Shown: one piece after another, positions 9,028 to 17,328 of the stretch
Layout of the letters: every line of letters begins with the position of its first letter
Numbering within the stretch: position 1 is the first letter of the stretch
Assembly (NCBI RefSeq): GCF_003478335.1
Contig: NZ_QUFB01000025.1
Span: forward strand, 1 to 43,572
Source: Clostridium sp. AM49-4BH
GTDB lineage: Bacteria; Bacillota; Clostridia; Lachnospirales; Lachnospiraceae
DNA length: 43,572 bases
Direction: 5' to 3'
Made by a program: the position numbers and the translations under genes
Notes under the pieces: model-generated
What the model was told of the DNA's origin: nothing
The model's database searches: none
What the model saw: the letters and a program-made list of their open reading frames with translations, nothing else

Positions 9028-9086
9028 AAAAGTGTGTAGCTTATCAGCGTAAGTCCAGCTTATGAGGTAAGTATACACTTTTTTTT
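9028..9086 (+). promoter_or_regulatory. Riboswitch-like terminator hairpin 2 (candidate guanidine-IV/mepA motif)
   Basis: AAAAGTGTGTA (9028-9038) pairs with TATACACTTTT (9072-9082), followed by T to 9086. The core AGCGTAAGTCCAG differs from copy 1 by one base, and the inner stem covaries (TAAG/CTTA here, TAAA/TTTA there). It ends 24 bp before the exporter start codon, so the hairpin would stop transcription before the gene unless a ligand prevents it. Two copies in tandem would sharpen or broaden the response. Confidence 0.62.
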
Positions 9087-9110
9087 ATGCAGAAAAGGAG
9101 GATTATTAAG

Positions 9111-10478
9111 ATGGCAGAAAGTAACAAGATGAGAGAGATGCCGGTAAATAAGCTCATGGTTCAGATGGGAATACCGATGATCTTATCTATGGCATTGCAG
9201 GCGGTTTACAACATTGTAGACAGTGCCTTTGTTGGAAACATGAGATCAGGAAGTGAGGCGGCACTTAATGCACTTACACTGGTGTTTCCGGTTCAGATGC
9301 TCATGGTAGCAGTTGGAATCGGAACAGGTGTGGGAACAAATGCACTTCTTGCAAGAACACTTGGACAGGAAAATGGTAAAAAAGCAGCAAAAGTTGCGGG
9401 AAACAGTTTGTTTCTTGGAGTGATTATTTATGTGGTGTGCCTGTTGTTTGGGATTTTTGGAGTAAGGGCATATATTTCATCACAGACAATTGACCCTGAA
9501 GTTACATCAATGGGAACAGACTACTTAAGAATATGCTGCGTAATTTCATTTGGAATTATTTTCTTTTCATTATTTGAAAAACTCTTACAGGCAACAGGAC
9601 GTTCATTATATTCTACAATCGGTCAGGTTGTGGGTGCGGTGGTGAATATTGTTCTTGATCCGATTTTGATTTATGGTATTGGACCGGTTCCTGAAATGGG
9701 AGTGAAGGGAGCTGCATATGCAACTGTTATTGGACAGGTTGCGTCTGCAATAGTATTGTTTGTATTTCATATGAAACTGAATAAGGAATTTGAACATGAT
9801 GTAAAGTATATGAAACCGGATAGCGGAATAATCAAGGAAATATATGCTATTGGACTTCCTGCAATTATTGCACAGGCACTTATGTCTATCATGGTATATG
9901 TGATGAATCTGATTTTGAAATTCAGCCCTTCCGCACAGACTGCATATGGATTGTTCTATAAAGTACAGCAGTTTGTATTATTCCTTGCCTTTGGGCTTAG
10001 AGATGCAATCACTCCGATTATTGCATTTGCTTATGGAATGAGAAGTAAAAAGAGAATTCGGGATGGGATCAGGTATGGACTGATCTATACAGTTGTATTA
10101 ATGATTCTTGGAATTGCAATTACTGAAATTTTTCCTGGAGCTTTTGCAACTTTGTTCAATGCAGGACAGTCAAGGGAATATTTTATCGGAGCAATGAGGA
10201 TAATCTCAATAAGCTTTCTGTTTGCTGGAATAAATGTTGCTTACCAGGGAATTTATCAGGCACTGGATGGCGGCGTTGAATCTTTGGTTATCTCTCTTCT
10301 GAGACAGCTTATCATTATCCTGCCACTGGCTGGAATTTTTTCTACGTTTGTCAGAAATGGTCAGATAGGAGTTTCACTTATCTGGTGGGCATTTCCAATA
10401 ACTGAGGTTATTTCATGTCTGGTAGGATATGTATTTTTAAAGAGAATTAGAAAGAATAAAGTAGATGTTTTGAATTAA
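9111..10478 (+). CDS. MATE-family multidrug/cation exporter
   Basis: A 455-residue inner-membrane exporter with about 12 predicted helices and the MATE signatures near the start ([19 protein letters not shown]) and in the N-lobe ([16 protein letters not shown]). It closely fits the MepA/NorM-like group that uses an ion gradient to expel cationic compounds. ATG 9111 is preferred over 9087 because an AAAGGAGG site (9094-9101) lies 9 bp upstream of it and 9087 sits just after the terminator T-run. The two upstream terminator hairpins suggest ligand-controlled expression; if they are guanidine-IV riboswitches the substrate would be guanidinium or related cations. The next gene follows after 13 bp. 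Confidence 0.93.
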   Translation: MAESNKMREMPVNKLMVQMGIPMILSMALQAVYNIVDSAFVGNMRSGSEAALNALTLVFPVQMLMVAVGIGTGVGTNALLARTLGQENGKKAAKVAGNSLFLGVIIYVVCLLFGIFGVRAYISSQTIDPEVTSMGTDYLRICCVISFGIIFFSLFEKLLQATGRSLYSTIGQVVGAVVNIVLDPILIYGIGPVPEMGVKGAAYATVIGQVASAIVLFVFHMKLNKEFEHDVKYMKPDSGIIKEIYAIGLPAIIAQALMSIMVYVMNLILKFSPSAQTAYGLFYKVQQFVLFLAFGLRDAITPIIAFAYGMRSKKRIRDGIRYGLIYTVVLMILGIAITEIFPGAFATLFNAGQSREYFIGAMRIISISFLFAGINVAYQGIYQALDGGVESLVISLLRQLIIILPLAGIFSTFVRNGQIGVSLIWWAFPITEVISCLVGYVFLKRIRKNKVDVLN

Positions 10479-10491
10479 GGAGGAACCGGAA

Positions 10492-11082
10492 ATGGAAAAA
10501 AGGATTATTACAATCAGCAGGGAATTTGGAAGCGGTGGTCGATTTATCGGTGAAGAAGTGGCAAAGAAACTTGGCATTGCATATTATGACAAAGATATTA
10601 TTGGACAGATTGCAGAACAGTCAGGATTGTCACCAGAGTACATTAAGGAAAATGCAGAGTTATCTCCAAAGAAAGGTTTATTTGCATATGCCTTTGCCGG
10701 ACGTGACATTACAGGAAAGTCCATAGAAGATATGGTATATGAGGCACAGAGAAAAGTTATTTTGGAGTTGGCTGGAAAGGAGCCTTGTGTAATTGTTGGA
10801 AGAAATGCTGATTACATTTTGAAAGACAGGGATGATGTGTTAAATGTGTTTATTCATGGGGATATGCCGGAAAAAGTACAGCGCATATGTAAATTGTATA
10901 ATGTTACAGAAACTGATGCTATAAATATGATAAATGATACAGATAAAAGACGCAGAACAAACTATAATTTTTATACGGAACAGAAGTGGGGAATGGCAGG
11001 CAATTATACATTGTCTTTGAACAGCTCTGTATTAGGATATGATATGTGTCATAAAATTATAATGGACTGTGCAAAAATATAA
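10492..11082 (+). CDS. Cytidylate-kinase-like protein
   Basis: A 196-residue P-loop NTPase of the cytidylate-kinase-like family. The N-terminus has the family pattern ITISREFGSGGRFIGEEVAK, where the GSGG segment replaces a classical GxxxxGK[ST] Walker A; family members carry this variant. The VIVGRNADYIL region and the RRRTNYNFYT lid are also typical. It lacks features of authentic Cmk fused to ribosomal protein S1. It follows the exporter by 13 bp with its own AGGAGG site, so the two are probably cotranscribed. The true substrate of this family is unsettled. Confidence 0.85.
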   Translation: MEKRIITISREFGSGGRFIGEEVAKKLGIAYYDKDIIGQIAEQSGLSPEYIKENAELSPKKGLFAYAFAGRDITGKSIEDMVYEAQRKVILELAGKEPCVIVGRNADYILKDRDDVLNVFIHGDMPEKVQRICKLYNVTETDAINMINDTDKRRRTNYNFYTEQKWGMAGNYTLSLNSSVLGYDMCHKIIMDCAKI

Positions 11083-11195
11083 GAATAATAGGGACGAATA
11101 AATCTAAAAGGGTTATTTGTCAGGAGTGTCCCAAAGTTTGTGTAAATCTTCAAACTGATGTAAGATAACATTACTCAGTTTGGAGGTTTTTTATT

Positions 11196-11360
11196 ATGGC
11201 AAGAAGAAAAAGTGATTCACCACAAAAAGCAGCAATGCGTGAAATGATGCAGGGATATCTCAGGGAGAATGATATGTCTGTTTTATTGGAAGGGGCTCTT
11301 GATGAAGAGCTTAATGAGGAACTTAGGTATTCCAAATATGATTACCGCAACAAATTGTGA
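11196..11360 (+). pseudogene. IS256-family transposase fragment
   Basis: A 54-codon frame starts like IS256-family transposases (MARRKSDSPQKAAMREMMQG) and then jumps to a segment normally further inside (VLLEGALDEELNEELRYSKY), so the middle of the N-terminal part is deleted; the DDE catalytic core is missing. Upstream 11119-11145 resembles an IS end. The scar reaches to about 11440 with no further recognisable coding. It cannot make an active transposase. Confidence 0.7.
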
Positions 11361-11793
11361 ACAATCAGGAGTTATTGGCGAAAGACCGGGCGGAGATATT
11401 GCTTAATGGAAGCTTGAGGGTCGAAAATGTCCCTTGGGATGCGACATAAGATGACAAAAATGTGTTAAGATAAAAACACAAAGGCGGGTGATCGATATGG
11501 CAGATAAAAAAAGAATTGATGAAGTAGAAAGAAGGAAAAGGAGCAAGTATCCGATACAGTATCTGTGATGAAAAAAGTGGTCAATAAGTGTTCAGTTACT
11601 GGTCATTTTATAAGTGAGTGGTCAAAAAAGTGATCAGTTACTGGTCAATATCGAACACTTTTGGCAGATTATAGGATACAAATCTCCGATAAGTATCCAT
11701 TACTGACCAGCTACCGGATACTAATTATCATACTGATTGAATAAGAGTAATTTGTGCAGACCGTCTGCATAAATTCATGTAGAAGGTGAAAAG
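11361..11793. other. Degenerate stretch with short frames and repeats
   Basis: No intact gene is seen. A 23-codon frame starting at 11496 (MADKKRIDEVERRKRSKYPI) has no recognised relative. The GGTCA-rich repeats annotated at 11577-11647 lie here, followed by GGATAC...GTATCC inverted repeats around 11674-11719. The region looks like a patchwork of mobile-element debris between the transposase scar and the flavodoxin gene. Confidence 0.4.
11577..11647. repeat. Two 29-30 bp imperfect direct repeats, GGTCA-rich
   Basis: Units at 11577-11605 and 11618-11647 share GTGGTCAA, AAGTG and TCAGTTACTGGTCA with one or two differences. An inverted part (TACTGACCAG) follows at 11701-11710. Spacing is about 41 bp, near four helical turns, which suggests protein binding, for example replication iterons or transposase sites. 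No replication gene is nearby. Confidence 0.5.
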
Positions 11794-11865
11794 ATGGACT
11801 TACAAAACATACAGGAACAATTAAATACTGAATTTGCAAAGGCGGATGTTCACATCATTTTCTAG
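11794..11865 (+). pseudogene. 23-codon gene remnant, possibly PglZ-like N-terminus
   Basis: A good ribosome binding site (GAAGGTG) precedes ATG 11794 and the frame MDLQNIQEQLNTEFAKADVH ends at TAG 11863. It resembles, from memory, the first residues of PglZ-domain proteins of BREX-type loci, in which a WYD motif would follow; here the frame stops. If right, it is a relic of a deleted defence gene. The match is short and may be chance. Confidence 0.3.
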
Positions 11866-11892
11866 AAAGACTGCAGGAAGGATGAGTAAGTA

Positions 11893-12324
11893 ATGAAAAT
11901 AGCAATCATATTTGCATCAGTACATCATGGCAATACACGAAAGGTCGTGGAGCAAATTGCCCAGAATAATGATGTAGATCTTATTGATGCAACACAGGTA
12001 AAAGAGAAAGATCTATCGGAATATGATCGGATAGGCTTTGCTTCGGGCATTTATTATGGAAAATTTCATCAATCCGTGTTGAATTTTGCATCTGTGAATT
12101 TGCCGGAATATAAGGAGGTTTTCCTGATCTGCACGCATGGTGGAAGTGCTGCATATCAGTCCATTGAAACAATTATAAAAGATAAACATTGTAATGTTAT
12201 AGGGAAATTCTCATGTAAGGGATATGATACATTCGGACCTTTTAAGTTGGTTGGTGGGATTGCCAAGGGACATCCGAATGAGAAGGACCTGGCGGCAGCG
12301 ATGGAGTTTTATCAGTCTTTATGA
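11893..12324 (+). CDS. Flavodoxin-domain protein
   Basis: A 143-residue single-domain flavoprotein. The FMN phosphate-binding loop is near the N-terminus (IIFASVHHGNTRKVVEQIA), and the later loops GIYYGKFH and ICTHGGSAAY fit the other flavin contacts. It probably carries electrons in the cytoplasm; the partner is not shown by the sequence. A purine-rich site (GCAGGAAGG) lies upstream. It precedes a PerR/Fur-like gene with its own promoter and a hemerythrin, which suggests a role in oxygen or redox stress, as inference. Confidence 0.88.
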   Translation: MKIAIIFASVHHGNTRKVVEQIAQNNDVDLIDATQVKEKDLSEYDRIGFASGIYYGKFHQSVLNFASVNLPEYKEVFLICTHGGSAAYQSIETIIKDKHCNVIGKFSCKGYDTFGPFKLVGGIAKGHPNEKDLAAAMEFYQSL

Positions 12325-12381
12325 CATGGTTGTATTTTTGCTGCGAAAATTATGTGATAATAGGAATAATTACTATATTTC

Positions 12382-12436
12382 TTGACATCGACTGAAAAGT
12401 AATATATAATCCTTGTTAAGAATAAATCCTAATAAG
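12382..12436 (+). promoter_or_regulatory. Promoter and putative autoregulatory operator of the Fur-family gene
   Basis: TTGACA (12382-12387) and TATAAT (12405-12410) are 17 bp apart. Directly downstream is an imperfect palindrome, CTTGTTAAGA (12412-12421), six bases (TAAA-containing spacer), TCCTAATAAG (12427-12436), matching in 8 of 10 arm positions. Its AT-rich TTA/TAA arms recall PerR boxes and it covers the transcription start, so autorepression is likely. Confidence 0.6.
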
Positions 12437-12447
12437 GGGGCCGAATA

Positions 12448-12837
12448 ATTATTAGAAGAAATACCATTCAAAAAGATTTAGTAAGAAACGCTGTGTATGA
12501 GATGAAAAGACATGTTACAGCAAATGAAGTGTATGAATTTATAAAAGAAGCACATCCTACAATTGGAAAAGGGACTGTATATAGAAACCTTGATATATTG
12601 GTAGAAGAAGGTGCTTTAAGAAAGGTTGAAGTTCCGGATGGACCGAACCGGTTCGATTTCACATTAAAAAATCATTACCATGTCAGGTGTGTAAAGTGTG
12701 GTGAGGTTTCAGATGTGGATATGGATGAAATACCGAATTTACTGGAAAGAATTCATGACACGCATGGAATCGAATATTTGGATTATGATATTTCATTTAA
12801 AGGCATTTGTCCCAAATGTAGGAAGGGATACCAATAA
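12448..12837 (+). CDS. PerR/Fur-family metal-dependent repressor with apparent non-ATG start
   Basis: A Fur-family repressor of about 129 residues. The winged helix covers about 1-80 (HPTIGKGTVYRNLDILVEEG is the recognition region), followed by the metal-binding dimerisation domain with RFDF...HYHVRCVKCGEV and a second CPKC pair, four cysteines for structural zinc. The pattern is closer to PerR than to Fur. The first ATG or GTG in frame (GTG 12493) would delete the first helix, whereas homology continues back to an ATT at 12448 giving M-I-R-R-N-T-I-Q-K-D. A GGGGG site at 12436-12440 is correctly placed for that ATT. Either ATT is the start or a base is missing here. It is followed by hemerythrin after 55 bp. 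Confidence 0.82.
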   Translation: MIRRNTIQKDLVRNAVYEMKRHVTANEVYEFIKEAHPTIGKGTVYRNLDILVEEGALRKVEVPDGPNRFDFTLKNHYHVRCVKCGEVSDVDMDEIPNLLERIHDTHGIEYLDYDISFKGICPKCRKGYQ

Positions 12838-12892
12838 GTTTAAAACATTTGAAAAGAGCGAAGTAGAGAATTACTAAGAGGAGGATTAAGTT

Positions 12893-13291
12893 ATGTATGA
12901 AATGAAACCAGAATATTATATCGGAATAGATATGATTGACGAGGAACATAAGCAATTGTTTTTGTATGCAGATGAAGCATATGAACTACTCCATGACGAG
13001 TACACACCAGATAAATATGATAGAATTGACATGATATTAGAGAAACTTCGTGATTATACGGTAAAGCATTTTGCTGACGAAGAACAGTATATGGAATCTA
13101 TCAATTATAAGAAATTATTTACACAAAAAACCCAGCATCAGGAATTTATATATAAGATTGATGAATTTATGGAACATCACAATGATGAGGTAGAAGATCA
13201 GGATGAACAGATTATGGGTATTTTAACATATCTTACAGAGTGGCTAGTAAACCACATTCTGTATGTTGATGGTCAAATTCCCAAAGGCTGA
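12893..13291 (+). CDS. Bacteriohemerythrin
   Basis: A 132-residue non-haem di-iron protein that binds oxygen. The ligand pattern is visible: His in DEEHKQL (about 19), HFADEE with the bridging Glu (about 60-65), His in TQHQEF (about 83) and HILYVD (about 121-126) with the bridging Asp. It probably stores or delivers oxygen to protect an anaerobe, fitting the adjacent PerR-like gene. A strong GAGGAGG site precedes the ATG. A transposase fragment on the other strand starts immediately after its stop, so the last residues may have been altered by that insertion. Confidence 0.92.
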   Translation: MYEMKPEYYIGIDMIDEEHKQLFLYADEAYELLHDEYTPDKYDRIDMILEKLRDYTVKHFADEEQYMESINYKKLFTQKTQHQEFIYKIDEFMEHHNDEVEDQDEQIMGILTYLTEWLVNHILYVDGQIPKG

Positions 13292-13504
13292 TATAACATC
13301 TAAATCCATTCGTTTGACAGCATGAAGGGTGCTTGGAGATGAAAACCAGCTGTCAAAAAGAACATATTTTGCCGGAATTGCAGCTTTTTTAGCAGTTCCC
13401 AGAAGTGCAAGCATGGCATGGGTTCCCTTTCCTATAGACAGCTTTCTGCGCCTGTAACCAACGGTTCTTTTGTCTACCTCAGCCAATAGAATAAAAATCA
13501 GCAT
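13292..13504 (-). pseudogene. IS4-like transposase fragment
   Basis: On the minus strand, about 75 residues match the central part of DDE transposases of IS4-like elements: VDKRTVGYRRRKLSIGKGT, then AAIPAKYVLFDSWFSSPSTL with the catalytic Asp of FDSWFSS, then HAVKRMDLDVI. Both ends of the gene are missing. It abuts the hemerythrin stop codon and is a relic of an old insertion. Confidence 0.75.
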
Positions 13505-13690
13505 TGTGAAAAGTGTTCATCCAGGAGACAGAATTTAGATTAATTTTCACCAGTTTCTAGCAATAGAACCACTAATATTTAGTAGAAGATAATTTAACAC
13601 TTTATTAATAGATTTTTTCAATAAAGTATGCTATATTATAACCGTTTATGGATAATCAAATGTGAATTTACAAAGGAAGGGAAAACTATC
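13505..13690. other. Leader of the chemoreceptor gene
   Basis: This AT-rich stretch has no gene. A possible -10 (TATATT, about 13631-13636) lies in GCTATATTATAA; no convincing -35 matches it. An AAGGAAGGG ribosome binding site ends at 13681, nine bases before ATG 13691. The upstream ATG at 13628 falls in the presumed promoter and is not used as the start. Confidence 0.4.
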
Positions 13691-15409
13691 ATGGAAAAGC
13701 TCAAAAAGCGTATATCTAACTTAAAGGTTGCAGGAAAATTAAAACTATATCGAATAACAGTGCTTGTTATGACATTATTTTTAATGTTGGTGGCACTGAC
13801 ATCGACATTAGTGATCCGTTCAAATATAGAGAAGATCACGGAGGTCTGGTCTCCGTCATTGGAATATATGCAGGATTTAGAGACAATGACTGCGCAATAC
13901 AGAATCAAACAGTATCAGCATCTGGTAGAATCAGATACAGCAATCATGAACTCCTGCGAAGCAGAAATTCAGAAGCTGGAGAGCCAGATCCAGGACACCA
14001 GTGCGAATCTGGGTGCGATCATCGCTGCAGACAGTGATGCTCAAAAAGGACAAGCTGATTATGAAGCAGCAAGCAAAGGATGGGAAAAATACAAGGCTGC
14101 TTCGGATGAAATTTTGCAGTTAAGCCGTGAGGGTAAACAGCAGGAAGCAGCAAAGCTGATGATCGGAGAGGTGTATGAAGAATATAAAGCTTTTACTGAA
14201 AAATTAACTATATTACGTGACGAGTTCCAGGTAGAATTAGACCGGGCAAAGACCGTGGCTAATGTATGCACTGTAATCATATTTATTGTGATCGTGGCAG
14301 CGGGTCTTGCGATAGCTGTAGTGACGACACTGATCGGAGGGATCATTACCAAATCCATTACCGAGCCGGTAGAACAGATAGATGCAGCAGTTGCCAGCCT
14401 GCGTAAGGGCGAACTGTCTAATGTAGAAATGCTTACCTATGAGTCTGAGGATGAGCTTGGCGATACCATCAGAAATCTGAAAGAAGCCATGGGTATTCTG
14501 GCAGATTATGTCAGCGAGATTTCTGTGGAGGTAAAGGCAATAGCGCAGGGTGACCTGACCAGAAATGGTGATGATATTACAGATTTCCTAGGCGATTTCT
14601 CGGAATTGAAGGAATCACTGCTGTATATTCTGAAACGGTTTAACAGTACCCTGACCGAGATCAGCAATCTGGCAGAACAGGTATCATCGAATGCATTAGA
14701 GGTGGAAAATGCATCAAAATCCCTGGCGGACGGTGCAACAGAGCAGGCAGCAGTCATCGAGGAATTGAATGCCACCGTTGATACAGTCGTGGATCTGGCG
14801 GAAGATACAGCGAAGGAAACACAGAGCGCATCTGCACGTGTAAAAGCTTCTGCAAATAAAGCGAACGAAGAAAAAGAAAAAATGAACGATCTGCTCACGG
14901 AAATGAAGCACATTACAGAAATCTCCAAGGAGATCGGTAATATTATCACAGATATCGAAGATATTGCAGCCCAGACCAATCTGTTATCCCTGAATGCTTC
15001 CATTGAAGCTGCCAGAGCAGGAGAAGCAGGAAGAGGCTTTGCGGTGGTTGCAGATCAGATCGGCAAGCTGGCAGCGGATAGTGCGAAGTCGGTTGTGAAT
15101 ACGAGAGATCTGATCGATAAGACCTTAGTGGAAATCGAAAAGGGCAATACGATTACAAGAACAACAGCAGACGCATTCAATCAGATCATTGCAGATATGG
15201 AGTCCTTTGCAGAGCTTGCAGAGAACACCATGGAGAAAGCCAACTCCCAGGCAGAGTCCTTGGAGCAGATCGGTCAGGGAATTGAACAGCTGTCCGGCGT
15301 AGTACAGGGCAATGCTGCATCCTCCGAAGAGAATACTGCGATCAGTATTAATCTGGCAGAGGGAGCAGCCAAGATGCATGACCGTGTGAATATCTTTAAG
15401 CTATTCTAG
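13691..15409 (+). CDS. Methyl-accepting chemotaxis protein
   Basis: A 572-residue chemoreceptor. A first transmembrane helix at about 20-43 and a second at about 192-218 enclose a helical sensor domain of about 150 residues of the four-helix-bundle type. HAMP follows (about 219-275), then the signalling coiled coil with the hairpin tip ([20 protein letters not shown], about 425-445). Start 13691 is chosen for its ribosome binding site. It belongs to a group with two c-di-GMP genes downstream (46 bp to the EAL gene), suggesting that it takes part in the same signalling, though no shared domain proves it. There is no CheR pentapeptide. Confidence 0.93.
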   Translation: MEKLKKRISNLKVAGKLKLYRITVLVMTLFLMLVALTSTLVIRSNIEKITEVWSPSLEYMQDLETMTAQYRIKQYQHLVESDTAIMNSCEAEIQKLESQIQDTSANLGAIIAADSDAQKGQADYEAASKGWEKYKAASDEILQLSREGKQQEAAKLMIGEVYEEYKAFTEKLTILRDEFQVELDRAKTVANVCTVIIFIVIVAAGLAIAVVTTLIGGIITKSITEPVEQIDAAVASLRKGELSNVEMLTYESEDELGDTIRNLKEAMGILADYVSEISVEVKAIAQGDLTRNGDDITDFLGDFSELKESLLYILKRFNSTLTEISNLAEQVSSNALEVENASKSLADGATEQAAVIEELNATVDTVVDLAEDTAKETQSASARVKASANKANEEKEKMNDLLTEMKHITEISKEIGNIITDIEDIAAQTNLLSLNASIEAARAGEAGRGFAVVADQIGKLAADSAKSVVNTRDLIDKTLVEIEKGNTITRTTADAFNQIIADMESFAELAENTMEKANSQAESLEQIGQGIEQLSGVVQGNAASSEENTAISINLAEGAAKMHDRVNIFKLF

Positions 15410-15455
15410 AAAATGACAGGAATAGAGTGAAGTAGTCAGAAGGAAGGTTTTTGTT

Positions 15456-17147
15456 GTGATTAATGATATATTTCAATTATTTGGAGAGCGGACAGATGAT
15501 ATTTTATTTGAGATTATTACAGAATGTATGGACGATTATCTGTATATATTTGATCTGCAGAATAATATCTTTGAGATTTCACAGTCAGCTGTGAAACGAT
15601 TTAATATACCGAGTAATATCCTGACAGATATGTTTAATGAAGTTATGAAGGCAGTATATGAAGGAGACCGTGAGATGCTTGCAAAGCATCTTGCGGATAT
15701 ATGTGAAGGAAGAGAAAAGGTACATAATCTTCATTATAGATGGCTTGATAAAGAAGGTATGCCGGTCTGGATCAACTGCCGTGGTATCGTTATCGATGAT
15801 CAGCAGGGAAATGCGGAATATCTGGTCGGGTGTCTGAATGAGACCGGCAACAAGAGAAGGGCTGATAATATCACCGGACTGCTTGGTGGTCCGGAATTCC
15901 TTACTTACTTGCGTTCGCAAAAGGAACCCATTTCAAAGGGCTTTTTTATGCATGTAGGAATTGATGATTTCGGAGCGATCAATAGCTCCAGGGGAGCTGA
16001 TTATGGTAATTATATCCTGAAAAGTGTAGCCGGCTGTATGAAGGAATGCCTTTCAGACAAGCAGAGAATTTACCATCTGGTAGCGGATCAGTATGTGATC
16101 GTGGATCTGGAAGCTTCCTCCGCAGAAGACGCTGTGGCACTGAAAGAAAAGATTACAGATAAACTTCATAATTTCATAGTAGCCGAAAAGTATGAAGCTA
16201 TATTTTCTATTTCAATTGGTGTTATAGATGCAGCAACATTTTGTGAGGGAGCCGAAGAATGCCGCAAAAAGTTTGAATTTGCCTTGAAACAGGCAAAAAG
16301 CATGGGTAAAAATGGATTCTATATTTTTGACCAGGATGACTATGAGGTCTTTTTACGAAAAGGAAGAATCGTAGCAACACTTCGTAATGCTATTGTGAAC
16401 CATTATGATGGCTTTGAAGTATACTACCAGCCGATCGTGGACTGTCAGTCCGAACAGATCATTGGAGCAGAGGCACTGATGCGTTTTTCCATGATAACGG
16501 AAGAAGGGCGGGAGTTTGTTTCACCGATGGAGTTTATCCCATTATTGGAAGAGACCGGATTGATCATTCCCGCTGGAAGATATATTTTGAACGAAGCTGC
16601 AGCAATGTGCTGTGAAATGCAGAAATATATTCCTGACTTCCGGATGAATGTAAATGTATCCTATGTTCAGATCCTGCAAGGCAATGTGGAGCGGGATATT
16701 CTGGGTGCAATTCAAAAATATTCATTACAGCCGGAATGCTTATGTGTTGAAATGACAGAAAGCGGATTTATGGATATGACACCTTCGTTCTGTAAATTCC
16801 GTAAAACTCTGGATAAGAACGGGATTCCTTTTGTGATTGATGATTTTGGAACAGGATATTCGAATCTTCATTGTATCCGTGATATGAATCCAAGTTACGT
16901 GAAAATGGATAGGGATTTTACTGCCAAGGCGATGAACAATGACAGGGATTATGAATTATATAAAAATATCATCCCCATGGTACATAGTATTAACGTCAGG
17001 ATATGCGCAGAAGGCATCGAGGAAAAAGAATGGCTTCTGAAAATGAAAGAAATGAAGGTTGATTATCTGCAGGGATATTATTTTGGAAGACCATGTGGAA
17101 AGAAACAGTTTCTGCAGCAATATGCCAGTGGCATCAACGTTAAATAA
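15456..17147 (+). CDS. EAL-domain c-di-GMP phosphodiesterase with degenerate GGDEF domain
   Basis: A 563-residue cytoplasmic protein. A PAS-like region (about 20-130) leads into a GGDEF-fold domain (about 145-295) whose signature is VADQY instead of GGDEF, so it should not synthesise c-di-GMP and may bind GTP or be structural. The EAL domain (about 310-560) keeps the key residues: EALMR, the Asn in NVNVSY, VEMTES, DDFGTGYS, the Lys in VKMDRDF, and AEGIEE with LQGYYFGRP. It is therefore probably an active phosphodiesterase. Translation starts at GTG 15456, 8 bp after AAGGAAGG. A terminator follows at 17155. Confidence 0.92.
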   Translation: MINDIFQLFGERTDDILFEIITECMDDYLYIFDLQNNIFEISQSAVKRFNIPSNILTDMFNEVMKAVYEGDREMLAKHLADICEGREKVHNLHYRWLDKEGMPVWINCRGIVIDDQQGNAEYLVGCLNETGNKRRADNITGLLGGPEFLTYLRSQKEPISKGFFMHVGIDDFGAINSSRGADYGNYILKSVAGCMKECLSDKQRIYHLVADQYVIVDLEASSAEDAVALKEKITDKLHNFIVAEKYEAIFSISIGVIDAATFCEGAEECRKKFEFALKQAKSMGKNGFYIFDQDDYEVFLRKGRIVATLRNAIVNHYDGFEVYYQPIVDCQSEQIIGAEALMRFSMITEEGREFVSPMEFIPLLEETGLIIPAGRYILNEAAAMCCEMQKYIPDFRMNVNVSYVQILQGNVERDILGAIQKYSLQPECLCVEMTESGFMDMTPSFCKFRKTLDKNGIPFVIDDFGTGYSNLHCIRDMNPSYVKMDRDFTAKAMNNDRDYELYKNIIPMVHSINVRICAEGIEEKEWLLKMKEMKVDYLQGYYFGRPCGKKQFLQQYASGINVK

Positions 17148-17154
17148 AGAGAGT

Positions 17155-17190
17155 AAGGTAGACTCAGCTATGTGGGTCTGCCTTATTTTG
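17155..17190 (+). terminator. Intrinsic terminator after the EAL gene
   Basis: AAGGTAGACTC pairs with GGGTCTGCCTT (17174-17184) through an 11-bp stem with G-U pairs, followed by ATTTTG. It closes the chemoreceptor-EAL unit. Confidence 0.65.
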
Positions 17191-17253
17191 TGGTCTTATC
17201 AGAAGGATGGATCCATAACGGCATCTTTCTATGACAAAAGGAACGTCCCTATA

Positions 17254-17282
17254 AAGACATTCTCCCTTTTCTGTGTTATAAT
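17254..17282 (+). promoter_or_regulatory. Putative promoter of the GGDEF gene
   Basis: A perfect TATAAT at 17277-17282 is preceded at 17 bp by AAGACA (17254-17259), which matches four of six -35 bases. An AAGGGGTGAGG ribosome binding site precedes ATG 17329. Confidence 0.45.
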
Positions 17283-17328
17283 AATGTGTAATTTGTATAT
17301 TTACAGATAGAAAAGGGGTGAGGAGTTT

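Noticed and set aside
11577..11647. CRISPR-like repeats
   Set aside because: There are only two imperfect units with a spacer of about 12 bp and no cas genes; they do not form a CRISPR array.
14506..15003. Minus-strand open frame of 165 residues
   Set aside because: It is a Ser/Ala-rich antisense shadow of the second chemoreceptor.
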